From NCBI RefSeq assembly GCF_037392515.1, contig NW_027133892.1, positions 620,001-684,000 of the forward strand: a stretch of DNA of 64,000 bases, read 5' to 3'. The stretch's first letter is position 1. Each line of letters starts with the position of its first letter. Source of the stretch: Haliotis asinina (Eukaryota > Mollusca > Gastropoda > Lepetellida > Haliotidae). The notes below the pieces were generated by a model. The model was given only the letters and a program-made list of their open reading frames with translations, did not search any database and was not told the origin of the DNA. Of the stretch, positions 21,284-34,022 are shown piece after piece. Position numbers and translations under genes: made by a program.

Positions 21284-21306
21284 GGGGGGGGGGGGGGGGG
21301 GGGGGG
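21284..21306 (+). repeat. Homopolymer G23
   Basis: An uninterrupted run of 23 G, followed by a short SINE family A tail fragment (ACAGACCGCCGCCAGAG...GGAATATTGCTGAGTG, 21316-21375). Confidence 0.9.
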
Positions 21307-21375
21307 TTGGCGATTTATTCTTATACAGACCGCCGCCAGAGAGTTGGAATATTGCTGAGTGTGACGTTTAACGAC

Positions 21376-22039
21376 AACCAAACCAAGCTCCCCCGAGTTA
21401 GTGTACATGGCGCTATTGGCGTTGTTGTCATTACCATAGCGAGTATGAGCCTAACTGTAAAGGTTTTCGAGTACATGAAGGTACAGTGGGTGGGGCCTGT
21501 AATGGAGGTTAGATATATTACATGACGATTGTTGTCGGTATGCCATTGGGTACAATACTGCCTTCCTTGTTTCGGGATCCTTTGGATATTGTGAGGGGCA
21601 TTTGCCTCCAAGGGCTGTTGCTGAGGCTAACTTATTCAGCTGAGTCGGTTGGGCATTGTGGGTAGCCATGGTAGGTGATTTTAGAGGAGCGACTGCTTAG
21701 ATCAAGTGGTTAAAACTGGGAGCTGTCATGGGCTTTAAGATGGATTATGAGTGAGAAAGAGGGAGATCTGGTGAACGCAGGAGAGAGAAGAATACAGGTT
21801 TTTTTTATCGTCCTGCTAACCAAGAGCTGATGCCGAGACCGATCTTTGGGGTGGGGACCAATACAGAAAATTCTCAGCAATGCCTCTGCTATTTCTGTAG
21901 GAGACGTACAGAAACTGTAAGGGGACGTACAGAAACTGTAGACATCAAATGTTTATCTGTCACATATGATTTAATGTGTGTTTATTATATAATCAATGTT
22001 TATGTTTTAGTTACTATGGTTTAGTATCTCCTTTTGTCA
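21376..22039. other. Non-coding stretch
   Basis: A near-perfect doublet GACGTACAGAAACTGTA occurs at 21,903 and 21,924. Nothing else was recognised. Confidence 0.4.
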
Positions 22040-22175
22040 CTGTTTATTATTTAATGCCGCATTTAGCGGTATTCGAGCCATATGGCTATGGTCTGTAAAT
22101 AATCAGACCAGACAATGCAGTGATCAACAGCATGAGCATCTATATACGCAGTTTGGATACATTGAAGGGTATTAA
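22040..22175 (-). mobile_element. SINE family A, head-truncated
   Basis: TTTAATGCCGCATTTAGCGG, then TGGTCTGTAAATAATCAGAC and CAGACAATGCAGTGATCAAC; it breaks off after GCAGTTTGGATAC. Confidence 0.75.
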
Positions 22176-23780
22176 GGTACTTATAAAGTCGGCAGGGAGA
22201 TACAGTCAATACAATTATTTCGTCTCGGGACATGAATATTACAAACACTGTGACATGGCTGTGGAACACAAACTTCTCTATTCACAATGAACCTCATCCA
22301 TTGTTGTTGCACCATTGTTGTGATGGCAGGAATGGTGCTATGTTGTACACGCTGAATAGCTGTCGCTATTAAAATACTGAAGAAGGGACGAGTTACGTCT
22401 TGCAACAGCCCATAAAACTGTAAAAAAGAAACTGCACGTATTTATTGCATGATAACATTATTGTGACAATAGTAACTGTGTATCGCCTGCCCTGAGACAA
22501 ACATGTCCAATAAAGCCCATGCAATTCTAGAATATACAAGTCTAGATAACCACAATGAATAAAAAAAAGTCTCTTCACTCCTTTTCCTGACATTTCATGA
22601 GTATTATATTTTTAAAATATATTTATTTATGTTAAAAATGTTCATTAGATACTAGACTGCTAAAACCAATTTTATACACAATATTCAACAATCGATGCAA
22701 CAATAAAAGCCGGTGACATGAGATTTACGGGTGCTTTCCACAAGCCACAAATTAACCCCCAAAGTGAACAAATTGCACTATAGCTTTATGGATTTCCGTT
22801 CAACGAACGCTTCAGCCCAATGTAGTCGCTGTGACAGAGCACCAAACTCTCTTGGATAGTCTATTCCGGCAATATAGGACACTGCAAGCCAATAAACAAA
22901 ACTGCATGACTTAAATTTCTGAATGTTCACCGAGAAGCGAAGTTGAGACTTTCATCTTTGACAGGGGCGTGGGTCATGACATTGTTATTCATAGACACGA
23001 TCTGACGTGGGAAATGTTCGTTGGACACGTGTCCTTTCTGTACAGGGTTATCTGAGAAGCTAGTTTCATGTGTTTTGGAAATATATAAAACTTCAAGAGC
23101 ATGAAGCTAACACCGCCCTCCATGTCGACCCACATCACACCGCGGGTCGTGAGGGGTGACTGATTTGGATAACCCGATTGTCGTCTGTTCTCTTTTTCTG
23201 CACCATCTTAAATATGGTGACAAGATACTTACTGATACCAGTGACATTTACCAAACTTTTGGCGTGACAGACGCCAAAAACTCTTCATCTAGATATGAGT
23301 CGTTTTACAAATATGCCAAGATTTGGTTCTCGTGAAATGATTGAAAAGTTACATTTTCATTTTTCAAATAGCATCATACGCTATTGTTCCTTCTAAACAT
23401 AACACAACTCAGCCTTAATTGCAGTTATTTTCTCAAATCACCAAATTTACATTTCTTTCCCATAACAACACTTTAGATGATGAAACATTTTACAAAAAAT
23501 AATATTTCTAGCAATATTGTGTGACAGACATGAAGATGAGCTTAGATTGTATGTATTTTCACATAAATGTTTGAATTTGCATGGATTTCTTTGCTCAAGT
23601 AAGTTTGTGTGTAAACTTTCTAAAAAATCAAGCACAGAACTAAGTTTCCATATTTGATTTTTCAACAAAACCTCACCCAAGAAAACATTTTGTTACATTC
23701 ATGGTAATGAAAACATTTATACTTACTCCTAAATACCGTATTTTTAAATCAAAATCATTATTTCAAACCTTGAAAAAATA
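22176..23780. other. Non-coding AT-rich stretch
   Basis: No exon pair, domain or repeat family recognised on either strand. Confidence 0.4.
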
Positions 23781-24770
23781 CAGAAAGTACTGTTACGGGA
23801 AAGATATGCCTGTTACAGGAAAGACAAAAAATGTTGCCTTACAATCTGTTTATCACATTATACAAACACGAATATATTGAACCAAAAAGTGTGAGTTTAC
23901 ACAGGCTTACTCCAAAGAATATATCAAGACATATACATATAGTATTAAAAAATCCTCTGAACTGCTGTTTTTTCTCTACCGTAACATACACGTCGATTAC
24001 AGAAACAGAATAAATTCTTTACTGTAACGGTTGCATTTCAAAGTAGTTAAATCAGTATGTATATCCAGCAAATGCTGTTAATTGCATACACATACGGTAG
24101 AGAATAATATTCGTGTAATGATTACTCCTACATGGGGGAAGATATTAGTAAAACCTTGAACATGATAATCACAGTGACAGATATATTCTTTCCCGTAACA
24201 ATGACCATTCTCTGCTGAAACCGCCTAAGGACAAAAATATCACCTGTTTTTCACACTGTATAAACATATTAATACATTGAACCAAAAGTGTGACAGGTTC
24301 ACACCTAATACTATATTAAGATACAAGTATAAATTATACATAGTTCCTGTTTGAACATCTGATATTTTTTCCCTGTTATAATTTTTAGCGTTACAGGAAA
24401 GAATGTTACAGGAAAGAGGTACATGAACACAAATTACATTGAGAAAAGTAATGCCCCCTCATAAAAATTGGACTTTCCAAGTTTCAAATGTTTTACAGTT
24501 CAGATGCAATCATGGAAACAGAATTTTGCAATATTGTACATGCCAGTGCAGAGTATTGTTACAGGAAGGACGTTTAATAAATACATGCTCCAAGTCCTAA
24601 TATTTCAAGTTCTTTCCCCGCAATTCTCAGTCAACAGAACATCTGGAGCTCTTGTCATCATGAGACCACAGGAAGTGCCAAAGAGCATGCAGAAGTGTGG
24701 GTATCTTGGCATCGGGGATCGTACATTATTTCAGATTTGAGGCTGTCGTTACGGGAAAGAACAATGTCTG
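23781..24770. repeat. Degenerate ~400-bp repeat pair with recurring GTTACRGGAAAGA
   Basis: The block beginning ACAATCTGTTTATCACATTA (about 23,840) reappears as CACCTGTTTTTCACACTGTA (about 24,241); both run through ATTGAACCAAAA.GTGTGA. Within and around the two blocks GTTACGGGAAAGA or GTTACAGGAAAGA recurs at about 23,792, 23,812, 24,392, 24,406, 24,554 and 24,748, with one reverse copy at about 24,188. Confidence 0.6.
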
Positions 24771-26660
24771 AGGGACAGCTACAAAACGTGTCTTATTTTT
24801 AAAAGAATATGAAGTCAAACATATTTCAATCCTTATGTATGTGAACTAAACAGTTAATACACAGGAAACAAGCCCCGAAAGTTAACCAGATTAGTGATTT
24901 TGTATCAACAAAGATGAAAAACGAAAACCCTGACTGAGGAACATTGAAAACTGCTCAATTTTCGCTCTTTTAAGGACTGTAATAAAAAAATGTAAATACA
25001 TTTGTCCACAATTAAACATGGATATACAAATATAATGTCTTAATTTTCTTCTTGGGCTGAAAAATTGCAATACATTTAAAGAAATATTTATGTAATTGAG
25101 CAGGGATAAGAATTCCTGAATTTTTTGAAAACGACTCATATATTTCTGAGAAAAAAACATCTACCAACAAACAAAAAACACCCAGTAAATTTGGATATTG
25201 ATGATGCAGAAGACTGTGGTAAAGTGTTTTCCCTCTAGGAGTTACATATGACTCTAAGCACGGAGTGCTATAACCAGTTAACATAACACACTCTACCAGC
25301 GTATGAAGCACTTGAGACCTTAGAAAAATATGATAAAACGTTAGATTGGTGCTTCAGTGTGAGTTCAGGAACCACTGACCCGAGCTCCCAAACTTTAACA
25401 AATAAATGTCCGTAGCGCTGAGATCGCTTTGTATCAGTGAAGCCATAAGTCTGTAAATATACTTTGTTTCGAGACTATCATAGATGTATTCTACCTTGTA
25501 CCATTTGGGATACAACTTGTAAATCAACATATCTAGTCATGATACTGGTACAAATATGTCATAGAGCCAAAAAATATGATCATACAAAATACTGAATAGC
25601 AATATAATCCTATTCAAGTCGAATGACCCCGATTCTATCCGTGAACTTGTGTTCAATGGAAAAAAATGGTTATGCTAAAATCAATACACACGACAGAGCG
25701 GGTCGGTTCTTACCAGTGTAATTCAAGTCCAGCATCTATTATGGCAAGCATGGGTTGCTGAAGGCCTATTCTCGTTTGGTGCAAATAAAATGTGCGTTAC
25801 AGGGCTTATTAGGGCCTTCACTAATTAATGATGCACCGTTTGATTAATGGTAGTATGTCTGCAGGTTAGTGGTATCACACAAATCTTGTGTCCAGCCCCT
25901 CTCTCAAAACCACCGTACACCCACTGGCCTTTGACCACCTGACATAGTATTTTCACTAACCAAACCTTTCCCAACAATGATACCTGGCCCTCCTATCCTG
26001 TCCATAGGAGTGACTCCACAAAAATTGTACCCGTCATAAGTTGTTCCAAATCAATTTGAGAAACCACACTCAGTCTGGGCGTCCATTGACGGACGATTCC
26101 GACTCCTCTGATAAATCGTTTTCAGTTTCTGTCAGTTTCAATCACGCCATCATGCCAATATTGCCATTAGCAAACCAACTGCCTCCTCGCAAGTATCACT
26201 CTAAATTTTGAAGTTATATTCTATCAAGGTCTGTGTAACTCAATTGGTCGAGAGCGAGACTCTGAGTAAAAGGGTCTATACTTGTGAAAATAATATGCGA
26301 TGTCAAATCATGGTTACTTCCGTCCAAATCCTTAAAATGAAATTATATTCCAAACTATACATCAATACATATGCAAATCTAAACGATTCCAGTAGCCTAT
26401 TCTTTACACATCTTTTGTATCATAACATTTCCCTCTCTTAGTCTTCAATCTTGCTCTGTTTCTAATAATTTCTTGTGATGTAATATGTTATTGTAAATAT
26501 CTTTGGAGAGTATTTTAAGTGGAAAGTACTTATCCTCAATCCTTTTCTCATTGTGAATAAAATATGTGTAAACACAAGAAACTTTGTGACTATCACTGTA
26601 CTTTGGGTTTAGCCCTTACTCTATTTCAGTTTTGTATGTCTACCTTCATTAGGCCTTGCC
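24771..26660. other. Non-coding AT-rich stretch
   Basis: It contains only a 40-bp SINE family A fragment at 25,736-25,775 (TTATGGCAAGCATGGGTTGC). No gene recognised. Confidence 0.4.
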
Positions 26661-26661
26661 A

Positions 26662-26830
26662 CATGGAGTGAGTATGGTTTTACGGCACTTTTACCAATAT
26701 TCCAGCCATAGATAAAAGAGGGGGATATTCAGAAACGGACTTCACACTTTGTACTCGTGTCCAGAATCGAACCTGGATCCTCGTCGTGACGACCGACCGT
26801 TTTAACCGCTAAGCTACTCCATCGGCCCCA
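26662..26830 (-). mobile_element. tRNA-derived SINE (family T), essentially complete
   Basis: Minus-strand sense: GATGGAGTAGCTTAGCGGTT (A box region), then CCAGGTTCGATTCTGG (B box with its stem), then a body, and the tail GGCTGGAATATTGGTAAAAG through ACCATACTCACTCC. The tail is the one also carried by SINE family A, while the head differs. Confidence 0.85.
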
Positions 26831-28010
26831 ACGTCAGTTAGAGGCAAGGGAGATGGACAGACAGACAGACATGGGGACTGCGGCGTGTCTTAACTGGTGC
26901 TTGGATGCACTGGGTGATAAGTAATGCTGGAGAGGCGTCCTGTTGGTCAAAACTGTTTCCCACTAAATATGAGTTTATAGTGGCCATGTAACTCACTGTG
27001 CAGTTCTCATCATTAAGCAGTTTCACTGTATCACTGGTAGTTAGTGGTACCATCAATGATCTATACATCATGCAGCCTCAATATTTTGACGCCAAAACCT
27101 GGAATCTTTTAGAAGAGCCATAGTCTTCAGTTAACATGATTATCACATAGTTTGTAATACTTTTTCATAGGAAGTTAAGATAGCTAAGACTTAATGATAC
27201 GAGATATAAATTGGCAAGAAATCGCTTGCAACGGCCACCATTGTGGTAAGTGGAGTTGTGTCACAGTATGGTGGCTGTGTGGAACTCGGCTCATGGGGTT
27301 TGAATCTGGTACAGGCACACCATTATCTAGTGGTGTAAAGTTTCCCTGATTCTAAGATACAGTCCAGATTACTGAAATGTACTAAGGTATCAGCTGACAA
27401 TATAGCATCGTGATAGCTGGCCACTCACAAATCCGTTTTAGAACAAACATTCATATTGTGCTGCAATCCATATTATGAATAACCCTTATAATTATTCTGT
27501 AACATGAAACCTCTCACATTGTATGAGGGATTAAAAAAGATAATTTTTTGCGATCACCAGTTACTGCCCTGTATCAAGCAAACAAGACGAAATACTCAGT
27601 GGGAATGAAACTTCAATATATTCCGGCTGTCAAATCTATTTATAGGCCTCTCCAACAGATACACCTGCCAGCCGGCTGGACGTCAGGTAAACACGTGCAT
27701 GTCGATTTCAGGGACATCAACTATCAGAAAATCAGAGCGAGTAGCAACAATGTTTGCCAAGTCGTGATAACATGTCTGACAGCCAGACTATCGGATACAT
27801 ACTTCTTTTCTTTTCTTTAATATCAAATATTTTTAGTCCGTGTTTCTGAAATTGATGAGGCACCCGTGGGAGTGACTGAGAAATGAACAAACAAGTAAAC
27901 TATTCTGAAACAATATCAGACAGACTATGGAAATCAGTACATTCATTAAGTTTATGTGCTGTTTCCTAAACAAAAATACTGTTACGTGTTAGGAAGGACA
28001 TGACGATTTT
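26831..28010. other. Non-coding stretch
   Basis: No gene recognised. The short open segment 27548-27820 shows no known domain. Confidence 0.35.
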
Positions 28011-28012
28011 GT

Positions 28013-28105
28013 ATTGGTTTTCAACTCTGCACTCGTCAATATTCCAGCGAAATCACGGCCGTCTGTAATTATCTTGAGTGGACCAGACAATCCAATGATC
28101 AGTTG
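28013..28105 (-). mobile_element. SINE family A fragment
   Basis: CACTCGTCAATATTCCAGCG, GGCCGTCTGTAATTATC and GTGGACCAGACAATCCAATG are present; the rest is lost. Confidence 0.7.
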
Positions 28106-30270
28106 TCTGCAACAATATCAAGAACCACCCACTTTCTATGTAACTTGACACGTTCGCGTTTACTGTGTACGATATAATCTTCTCAATTACATATCTACAG
28201 TTAAGTGTGAAAAGTGAATGAAGCTAAGGGCTTTAGTCAACTCTACAACTACATTCTCAAAAGATGCAGCTTTTTCAGGTTTCAGCATTCGAACTTCAAT
28301 ATAACAGTCAAATTTTATCAGTATGTTAAAAATCTGATTTCTCCTTCTTTAGCAAAATCTAATCTATCTTGGGAATTTTTTACGACAAAGAAAATGGCCA
28401 AATATTTTATTCCTTTTTGTAACAAAGGATATGCATCTTGTCATGCATACGGGTGCAGAAACCTAACATCGGGTGTATTTTGTGCACGAAATTTCATTTA
28501 AGAAAATATTGCTTCTTGAGTAGTTGAAAAGAATAGATCTTTTCCCATTCCTGGCAGATATTTGTGATTTTTAAGCTGAATTTTGAAGTAAAACACAATC
28601 TTTTCCTCTTGTATATCAGACAAATGTCTTTCCTGTAACAGTTCCATAAAAGTATGAAATAATCAGTGATCTGTCATCTTGTGGAACTCCCTATCATGCT
28701 CATTAACAACTTTTGGTTCAGAGTGATAAACATGTGGCGTTAAGTCCAAGAAAATCAAGTAGAAAAGGTAAACATTTGCAAGCACTTTGTATGGATGTCT
28801 TTTAAGTAACATCAATTAACAAAAGAAACAAACAATTTTCCAAAAATATGTGTTTCTCTTTCCATTTGGAACGATAATTACAACACAAGGATGTTGTCTG
28901 AAATGGGAAAGTGAATCGTCATAATTTTTTTCTGAAAATACTTTTACAATTTGTCTCTTTTCTTGAACAGCTATTTTGTTTATTGGAAAGAACATCGGTG
29001 TTACTTCAAAGAAAAAATATCTTGATTAGTCACATATGTAAATAAAGTTAATTGGTGATGATCTAAAAGAAAAAATCAGTGAAACATTCATTTCTGTATG
29101 TCTTTCATAACTGGCAAAATGGGTATGACAAATACAGAGATTAATTTTGTTCACTTATTTGTGACTTTGACAGCTTGAGGCAGATGATCAAAATTTGGAT
29201 TCTTGTGTTAGTTGTAAACCTTTTTGATACATTTGTTACTTGTAAACCTGTCTGACAGTTTCATAAATTCATGACAAATACTGTCAAACGTGTCATTAAA
29301 TATTTTTTTCTGAGTTCCTAAAAGAAACTAATTTCAAGATGGTAACTGCTACGTTCATTGTTGTTTATTTAAAGCACGAAGTCTATAGTTTTGTAATTCT
29401 TCTTTGTCTTCCACTTGTTCTGAAATGTCTTTAGGGTAACAAATAGGCAAAGTTCTAAAATATAGACTATATATTTTGGTCTACAAGTATGGTAAAAACA
29501 ATACTTGTAGAAACTGATTGATATAAACATAGCCAATGCCACTGATGTATTATTATCCTAACAAAATATACAATTGAATTGTCTTCTTTGTAACAAACAT
29601 GTCATTGTTAGTCACCTATTTTGGAGATAACATGTAACTTTTACTACACTTCTGAGGTAAACACGCAAAGAACTTTTTCTTTCATCACAGATCGATCAAA
29701 GATTTTTTTACAATTAAATAGTTCTTCAAATTTGTTTCACATATTTTCTTTCCAATAACATAGAGTGTCTTTGGCATAATGATATTGTGTTTCATATAAC
29801 AGGACTTGAAAGTAAATGTTTTAATATCTAAACAGTAAGACATTGTCAGAAATCAATCAGAAGTATCAAAATATTCTCTTCAAATCGCCTCCAGTGCAAT
29901 ATTTTTTATGAGACAGTTGAGGGGATATCAAGAACATTGAAAAGTACCAGCAGATTTCACGTTTTCATCTGACACAGTGTAGATCAGGTTTGTCTCATAA
30001 ACATGCAATGATAGAACTGAATTTTTAAGTCTGTGTTTCAAAATGGCAGAGGCATTTTGAAGTCCCTGAGAAATTGACTCTTTGAAAGTATTCCAAATAA
30101 GTATGGTTTCTAAACTGTCACATTATGCTTCCAAACCATTACTAAACATATCTGAATTAAAAATAAAATAAAAACTTTCATTTTTTTCATGAACAATTAG
30201 GTAAAGTGCATTCTGTTCACAGCCATGTGCTTTGGTCAGTTTAGTAAGTCATCATTAAATAATAACATTA
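28106..30270. other. AT-rich gene-poor stretch
   Basis: A 95-residue open frame (28214-28501, C-terminal GYASCHAYGCRNLTSGVFC) has no recognised domain or splice support. The remainder lacks features. Confidence 0.35.
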
Positions 30271-30279
30271 TATTAACTG

Positions 30280-31165
30280 AGATTTTCCAGACCATTACTC
30301 TCCAGACTGTTACCAGTTAGGAAGGTAACGGTGAGGAAAGAAAAGTATTGGTTTGGAGTTTTTCTCCATTTAATGAACAATAATTGATGTTGTACTTGAA
30401 AAAAATCACCTTAAGGTTTCATGTATTTCAGATATTTATATGTTATCCTTAATTTTAAAATTTTACCCAAAGAAAACAAACTGCACCCCGAAAAATAACA
30501 AAAATGATATTTAGGGTAAATGTCCAGAAACAAAATGGTGACGGTGTGGATGAAATTTATTTAAAGCAAAAATTTTGATTTAAATAAATATAGATACTGA
30601 AAAAAAGTTATCGTTTTGTCTATTGAATTTAGCTTGAAATCAGGAATGTTTTCAAGTTTGATTCTCTTATCTTTAAACGAAGAGCAAAATTAGTGTTGTA
30701 AGTAATGGCCCAGAAACTAGCTGGTAACGGTCTGTCAGGGTTTTCATTTAATTATGCCTTAAATAAATGTGTTCACTGAAAAAGTATAATCACTATATCT
30801 ATTGAATTTTCCAGAAAATTAGGAAAGTCTTGGGGAACATTTTTTAAAAAAAGTTTGATTCTCTTTACTTTAAACCAAGAGCTAAAAAAATATTTTGGTA
30901 GCGGCCTAGAAATAAAATGGTAATGGTCTGGAAGGATTTTCATTTATTTATGACTTTAACAAATGTGTTCACTGATAAAACTGTTATTACTGTATTGAAT
31001 TGACATTAACCTAGAAGCATTTTCCATAATTTTTTAAAGGTTGGTTCTCTCTTCTTTAAACAAACAGATAAAAACCTTTCGGTAGTGGTCTAGAAACATA
31101 TGGTAATGGTTTGGAAGAATTTTCAGTTAATTATGCTTGAAACAAATGTGTTCACTGGAATAAAA
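30280..31165. repeat. Degenerate ~180-210-bp tandem repeat, about five copies
   Basis: GGTAACGGTGAGG (30,326), GGTGACGGTGTGG (30,537), GGTAACGGTCTG (30,723), GGTAATGGTCTGG (30,920) and GGTAATGGTTTGG (31,100) mark successive copies. Between them recur GTTTGATTCTCTT...CTTTAAAC and AAATGTGTTCACTG.AAAA. The reverse phrase CCAGACCGTTAC appears twice more at about 31,548 and 31,567. Confidence 0.7.
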
Positions 31166-31964
31166 ACCCTGCAAAAAAGGAAGTGAGACATTGCATTTTT
31201 ATTGAACAGTGGGTAAATGAAGGGAATTTAGCATTTAATCTACATTGAACTAAATATGCCCTTTCCTGATGGATTGAAAGTATTTCAATAGTACTGTCAT
31301 GACTTTGTTTTATCTGACCAACCCTCAATCTGGGAAGTCGGAGGAAAAATGTGATCAATTTTCATTTTGTTTTTCAGTTTAATAAGAAGACTGTCAGCGG
31401 GTCCGTAATACATGAAATATTAAAATTGATTTACCTCAAAACAGTATGCAGGAGTTCAGCAAATCATAAATCATGACGAATGTTCATTTAAATCACAAAA
31501 CAAAACAAACAATTGGTAATATTTAAATAATTTTGAGACCATGTTTCCAGACCGTTACTGACTGTCCAGACCGTTACCTTATATTAGTCTACTTTTGAAA
31601 CAATAACTTACGAAACATAAACCAGTTGAAAGAATAAAGGAAATTTTTTAACACTTGTACATTATGAACAATAATACTTGTGATCAGTATAAAAATATTA
31701 ATGAATGTTACTGACTCTAGTTTGAGAAAACAAAATAACTTTATGTTTTATAAGAAAAAATGCATTCTTGGATTAACTGTTTACAGTGACTAAAGAATAT
31801 GAGAGTGTACTATCCTAAAGCCAGGTTTTTCAGGAAAGTAAGACTTAAATATCAATCTTTCATTAGTGAAGTTTTTATAATAAGTTGGTTATTTATTGGA
31901 CTGATATGAAAGGGTAACGGGCTGTAACTGTCTTGGTTTCCCTAATTATAATAACGGTAATATC
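31166..31964. other. AT-rich stretch following the tandem repeat
   Basis: It contains the two reverse-oriented CCAGACCGTTAC motifs at about 31,548 and 31,567. No gene recognised. Confidence 0.4.
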
Positions 31965-32165
31965 TGCTGCCATAAAAGCGAAATTGCTTGTCGTAAGAGG
32001 CAGGCTCGACTTGGTTGACACGTCATTGGTTCCCACTTGCGCAGATCGATGCTCATGCTGTTGATCACTGAATTGTTTGGTCCAGACTATATTATTTACA
32101 GACTGCCGCCATATAGCTGGAATACTGGTGATTGCGGTGCAGAACTAAAATCACTCACTCACTCG
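31965..32165 (+). mobile_element. SINE family A with full tail
   Basis: Sense orientation: GTCGTAAGAGGCAGGCTCGA, GGTTGACACGTCATTGGTTC, GATCGATGCTCATGCTGTTG, CAGACTGCCGCCATATAGCT and the tail TCACTCACTCACTCG. The 5' head is truncated. Confidence 0.85.
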
Positions 32166-32479
32166 CTGAACACGCTTTACTCTGAAAATGTTGCTTAAAA
32201 TTTAACTTCATCTTGTCAGAATGTGCTGTCTCAATTACATCTTCAACGGAAAATAAATTTCTATTTCAAAATTTGAACTAAATCCATCTCAGTAAAGTAT
32301 TATACCATGGTTTTAGTGCTTTTCTTTCTTTCATGTCAGCAAGGACTCCTTTAAATAAAAAAAAGTAAAAAATACCTAAACAAGAGAATTGCGATGAAGT
32401 TGGACAAAAGATGGCAGCCTAGCGACGTTCAACTTTGCTTGATAGCTCTCCGTATCTTGGATAAACCCACAATAATGGA

Positions 32480-32575
32480 GGGCGGTGGGAGTAGCCTAAT
32501 GGTTAAAACGCTCGCTCGTCATGTTGGAAATCCAGGTTTGTGAATCCCTGCTGGGGTACCATGTGGAAGATTGCT
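32480..32575 (+). mobile_element. tRNA-like SINE head (family T)
   Basis: GTGGGAGTAGCCTAATGGTT (A box region) and CCAGGTTTGTGAATCC (a B box with an extra base). The tail is absent. Confidence 0.65.
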
Positions 32576-33960
32576 GTGATACATGCAGCCTAAAATCATA
32601 GTCAACCCAAATATATATTGGACAAAAATTACCATAAAGTTCAAAAGTGTTGGGAACTGATAATTTAGTTGTTTCCATCTGAAAGAACAAAGTCACGCGT
32701 CATGGAAACACCTCCCTCATGCCGTTTGGAACAGAAAATTGCCCATTTGTCAACTGTAATGTACTTCTTATAATAAATAGGTTTCAGGTTTAATTTTCAA
32801 GTAGAGGCAAGTAGGGTGTCACACCTTTATCAGTCTCTGTACATGACAGAGTGGAAAACCGTTTCTCAAAACGGGAAGATTCTGTCATTGAAGGAAGGAG
32901 GTGAAGCACAAATGTTTCCACGTTGTTGCATTTTCAGTGCTGAATAGCTTTCTCATTCAAGATAATGACATAAAAACAGAGATGGAAATTCGAAACAATA
33001 ACAAAAATTTTAGGTAGACTTTGTGACATACTTCAAGTAAGGAGTTTCAGAAAAGGGATGTTTTCCATTGCAGTTACATATGTTCACTATAGAGAATGGA
33101 GACAGCCAATACACTTTCCTCTTTATTAGAAATCGTTACTATACCATGAGTATTTGTTTGAATGAGGCCATACGTATCTCTACAAATGCCTTTGGTCAGC
33201 AAGCCTGGGCGTCTGAACAGAAGACACCCCGCACCGATTAACTGATCCATGGGTCATTCGGTGCAGCGTCAGTGAGCGCGAGAGACTCTATCAGTGACTG
33301 TCCCTCGCTGTGTTGCGTCCAGTCCACGCCTCGTCTTGAGCGAGTACTAGTGTACCTCTGTTCAGAACTCGTGTGTGGCTGTGTTCTCAACTGACATTTT
33401 ATCGACCAAACATCACTTGTTTATTCACTTGACTGGATTAGATACAATTTCTTTCAGTAGGCCCATAAAATACACCCTGTTTACTGTCAGTTACGTTCGT
33501 GCATACACATGTATCGGGGTTTGTGCATGAGATGGTGTCATTGCCACCGCTTGTACAAACTTCTAATGTCTCTATGCATGTACACCGAGTCTCTATACAT
33601 TGTAATTAAGACGTGAAGCAGTGACCCGAGATTTAAACGTTATACATGTACACTGAAATGTCAGCGGGACCTTCGAAGCAGAATATTCACGTGTTTTCAT
33701 TTATGTTCTATTTAGTGGAAAAAAATACCGCAATTTAGTGAGAAAAATACCTCAAAATTGCGTGGATATCCAGGAGTATTAATCTCACTCTATCCATTTG
33801 GGGTAATGTTTACGACTAAGAGAGAATTGTTTTCTCTCAGGACAGTTAAATTCACATACCTTAAGACAATTTAGAAGCCCCTCAGTTACATTGCAACAGG
33901 TATTTTGAATATGTTTTTAAATAATAATAATATTTCAAATCATGTTTTAAAGTTTTCTGT
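32576..33960. other. Non-coding stretch downstream of the SET gene
   Basis: A locally GC-richer patch lies at 33,190-33,400. No gene recognised. No AATAAA-type signal was needed for the SET gene given its 3' stem-loops. Confidence 0.35.
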
Positions 33961-33974
33961 TTGAATATATGGAT

Positions 33975-33990
33975 AGCCCTAAAAAGGGCC
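33975..33990 (-). terminator. Second histone-type 3' stem-loop
   Basis: Minus-strand GGCCCTTTTTAGGGCT: a 6-bp stem (the base pair is G-U) with a TTTT loop. It is followed by ATCCA, very close to the ACCCA cleavage flank of histone mRNAs, and by a purine-rich AAACAGAAAAC about 12 nt further, where a U7-pairing downstream element would lie. Confidence 0.75.
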
Positions 33991-33992
33991 AT

Positions 33993-34008
33993 GGTCCTGA
34001 AAAGGACC
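33993..34008 (-). terminator. Canonical histone mRNA 3' stem-loop
   Basis: Minus-strand GGTCCTTTTCAGGACC: a perfect 6-bp stem with a TTTC loop, preceded by CCCAAC and followed by A. This fits the metazoan histone stem-loop consensus bound by SLBP (GGYYYU-UHUH-ARRRCC with a CAAC-type 5' flank in invertebrates). It starts 14 nt after the TGA of the SET gene. The orientation is specific: on the plus strand the loop would be GAAA. Confidence 0.9.
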
Positions 34009-34022
34009 GTTGGGGGAACTTG

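Noticed and set aside
28214..28501. 95-codon plus-strand frame with a Cys-rich end
   Set aside because: No recognised domain, weak start context and no splice partners; left as unassigned.
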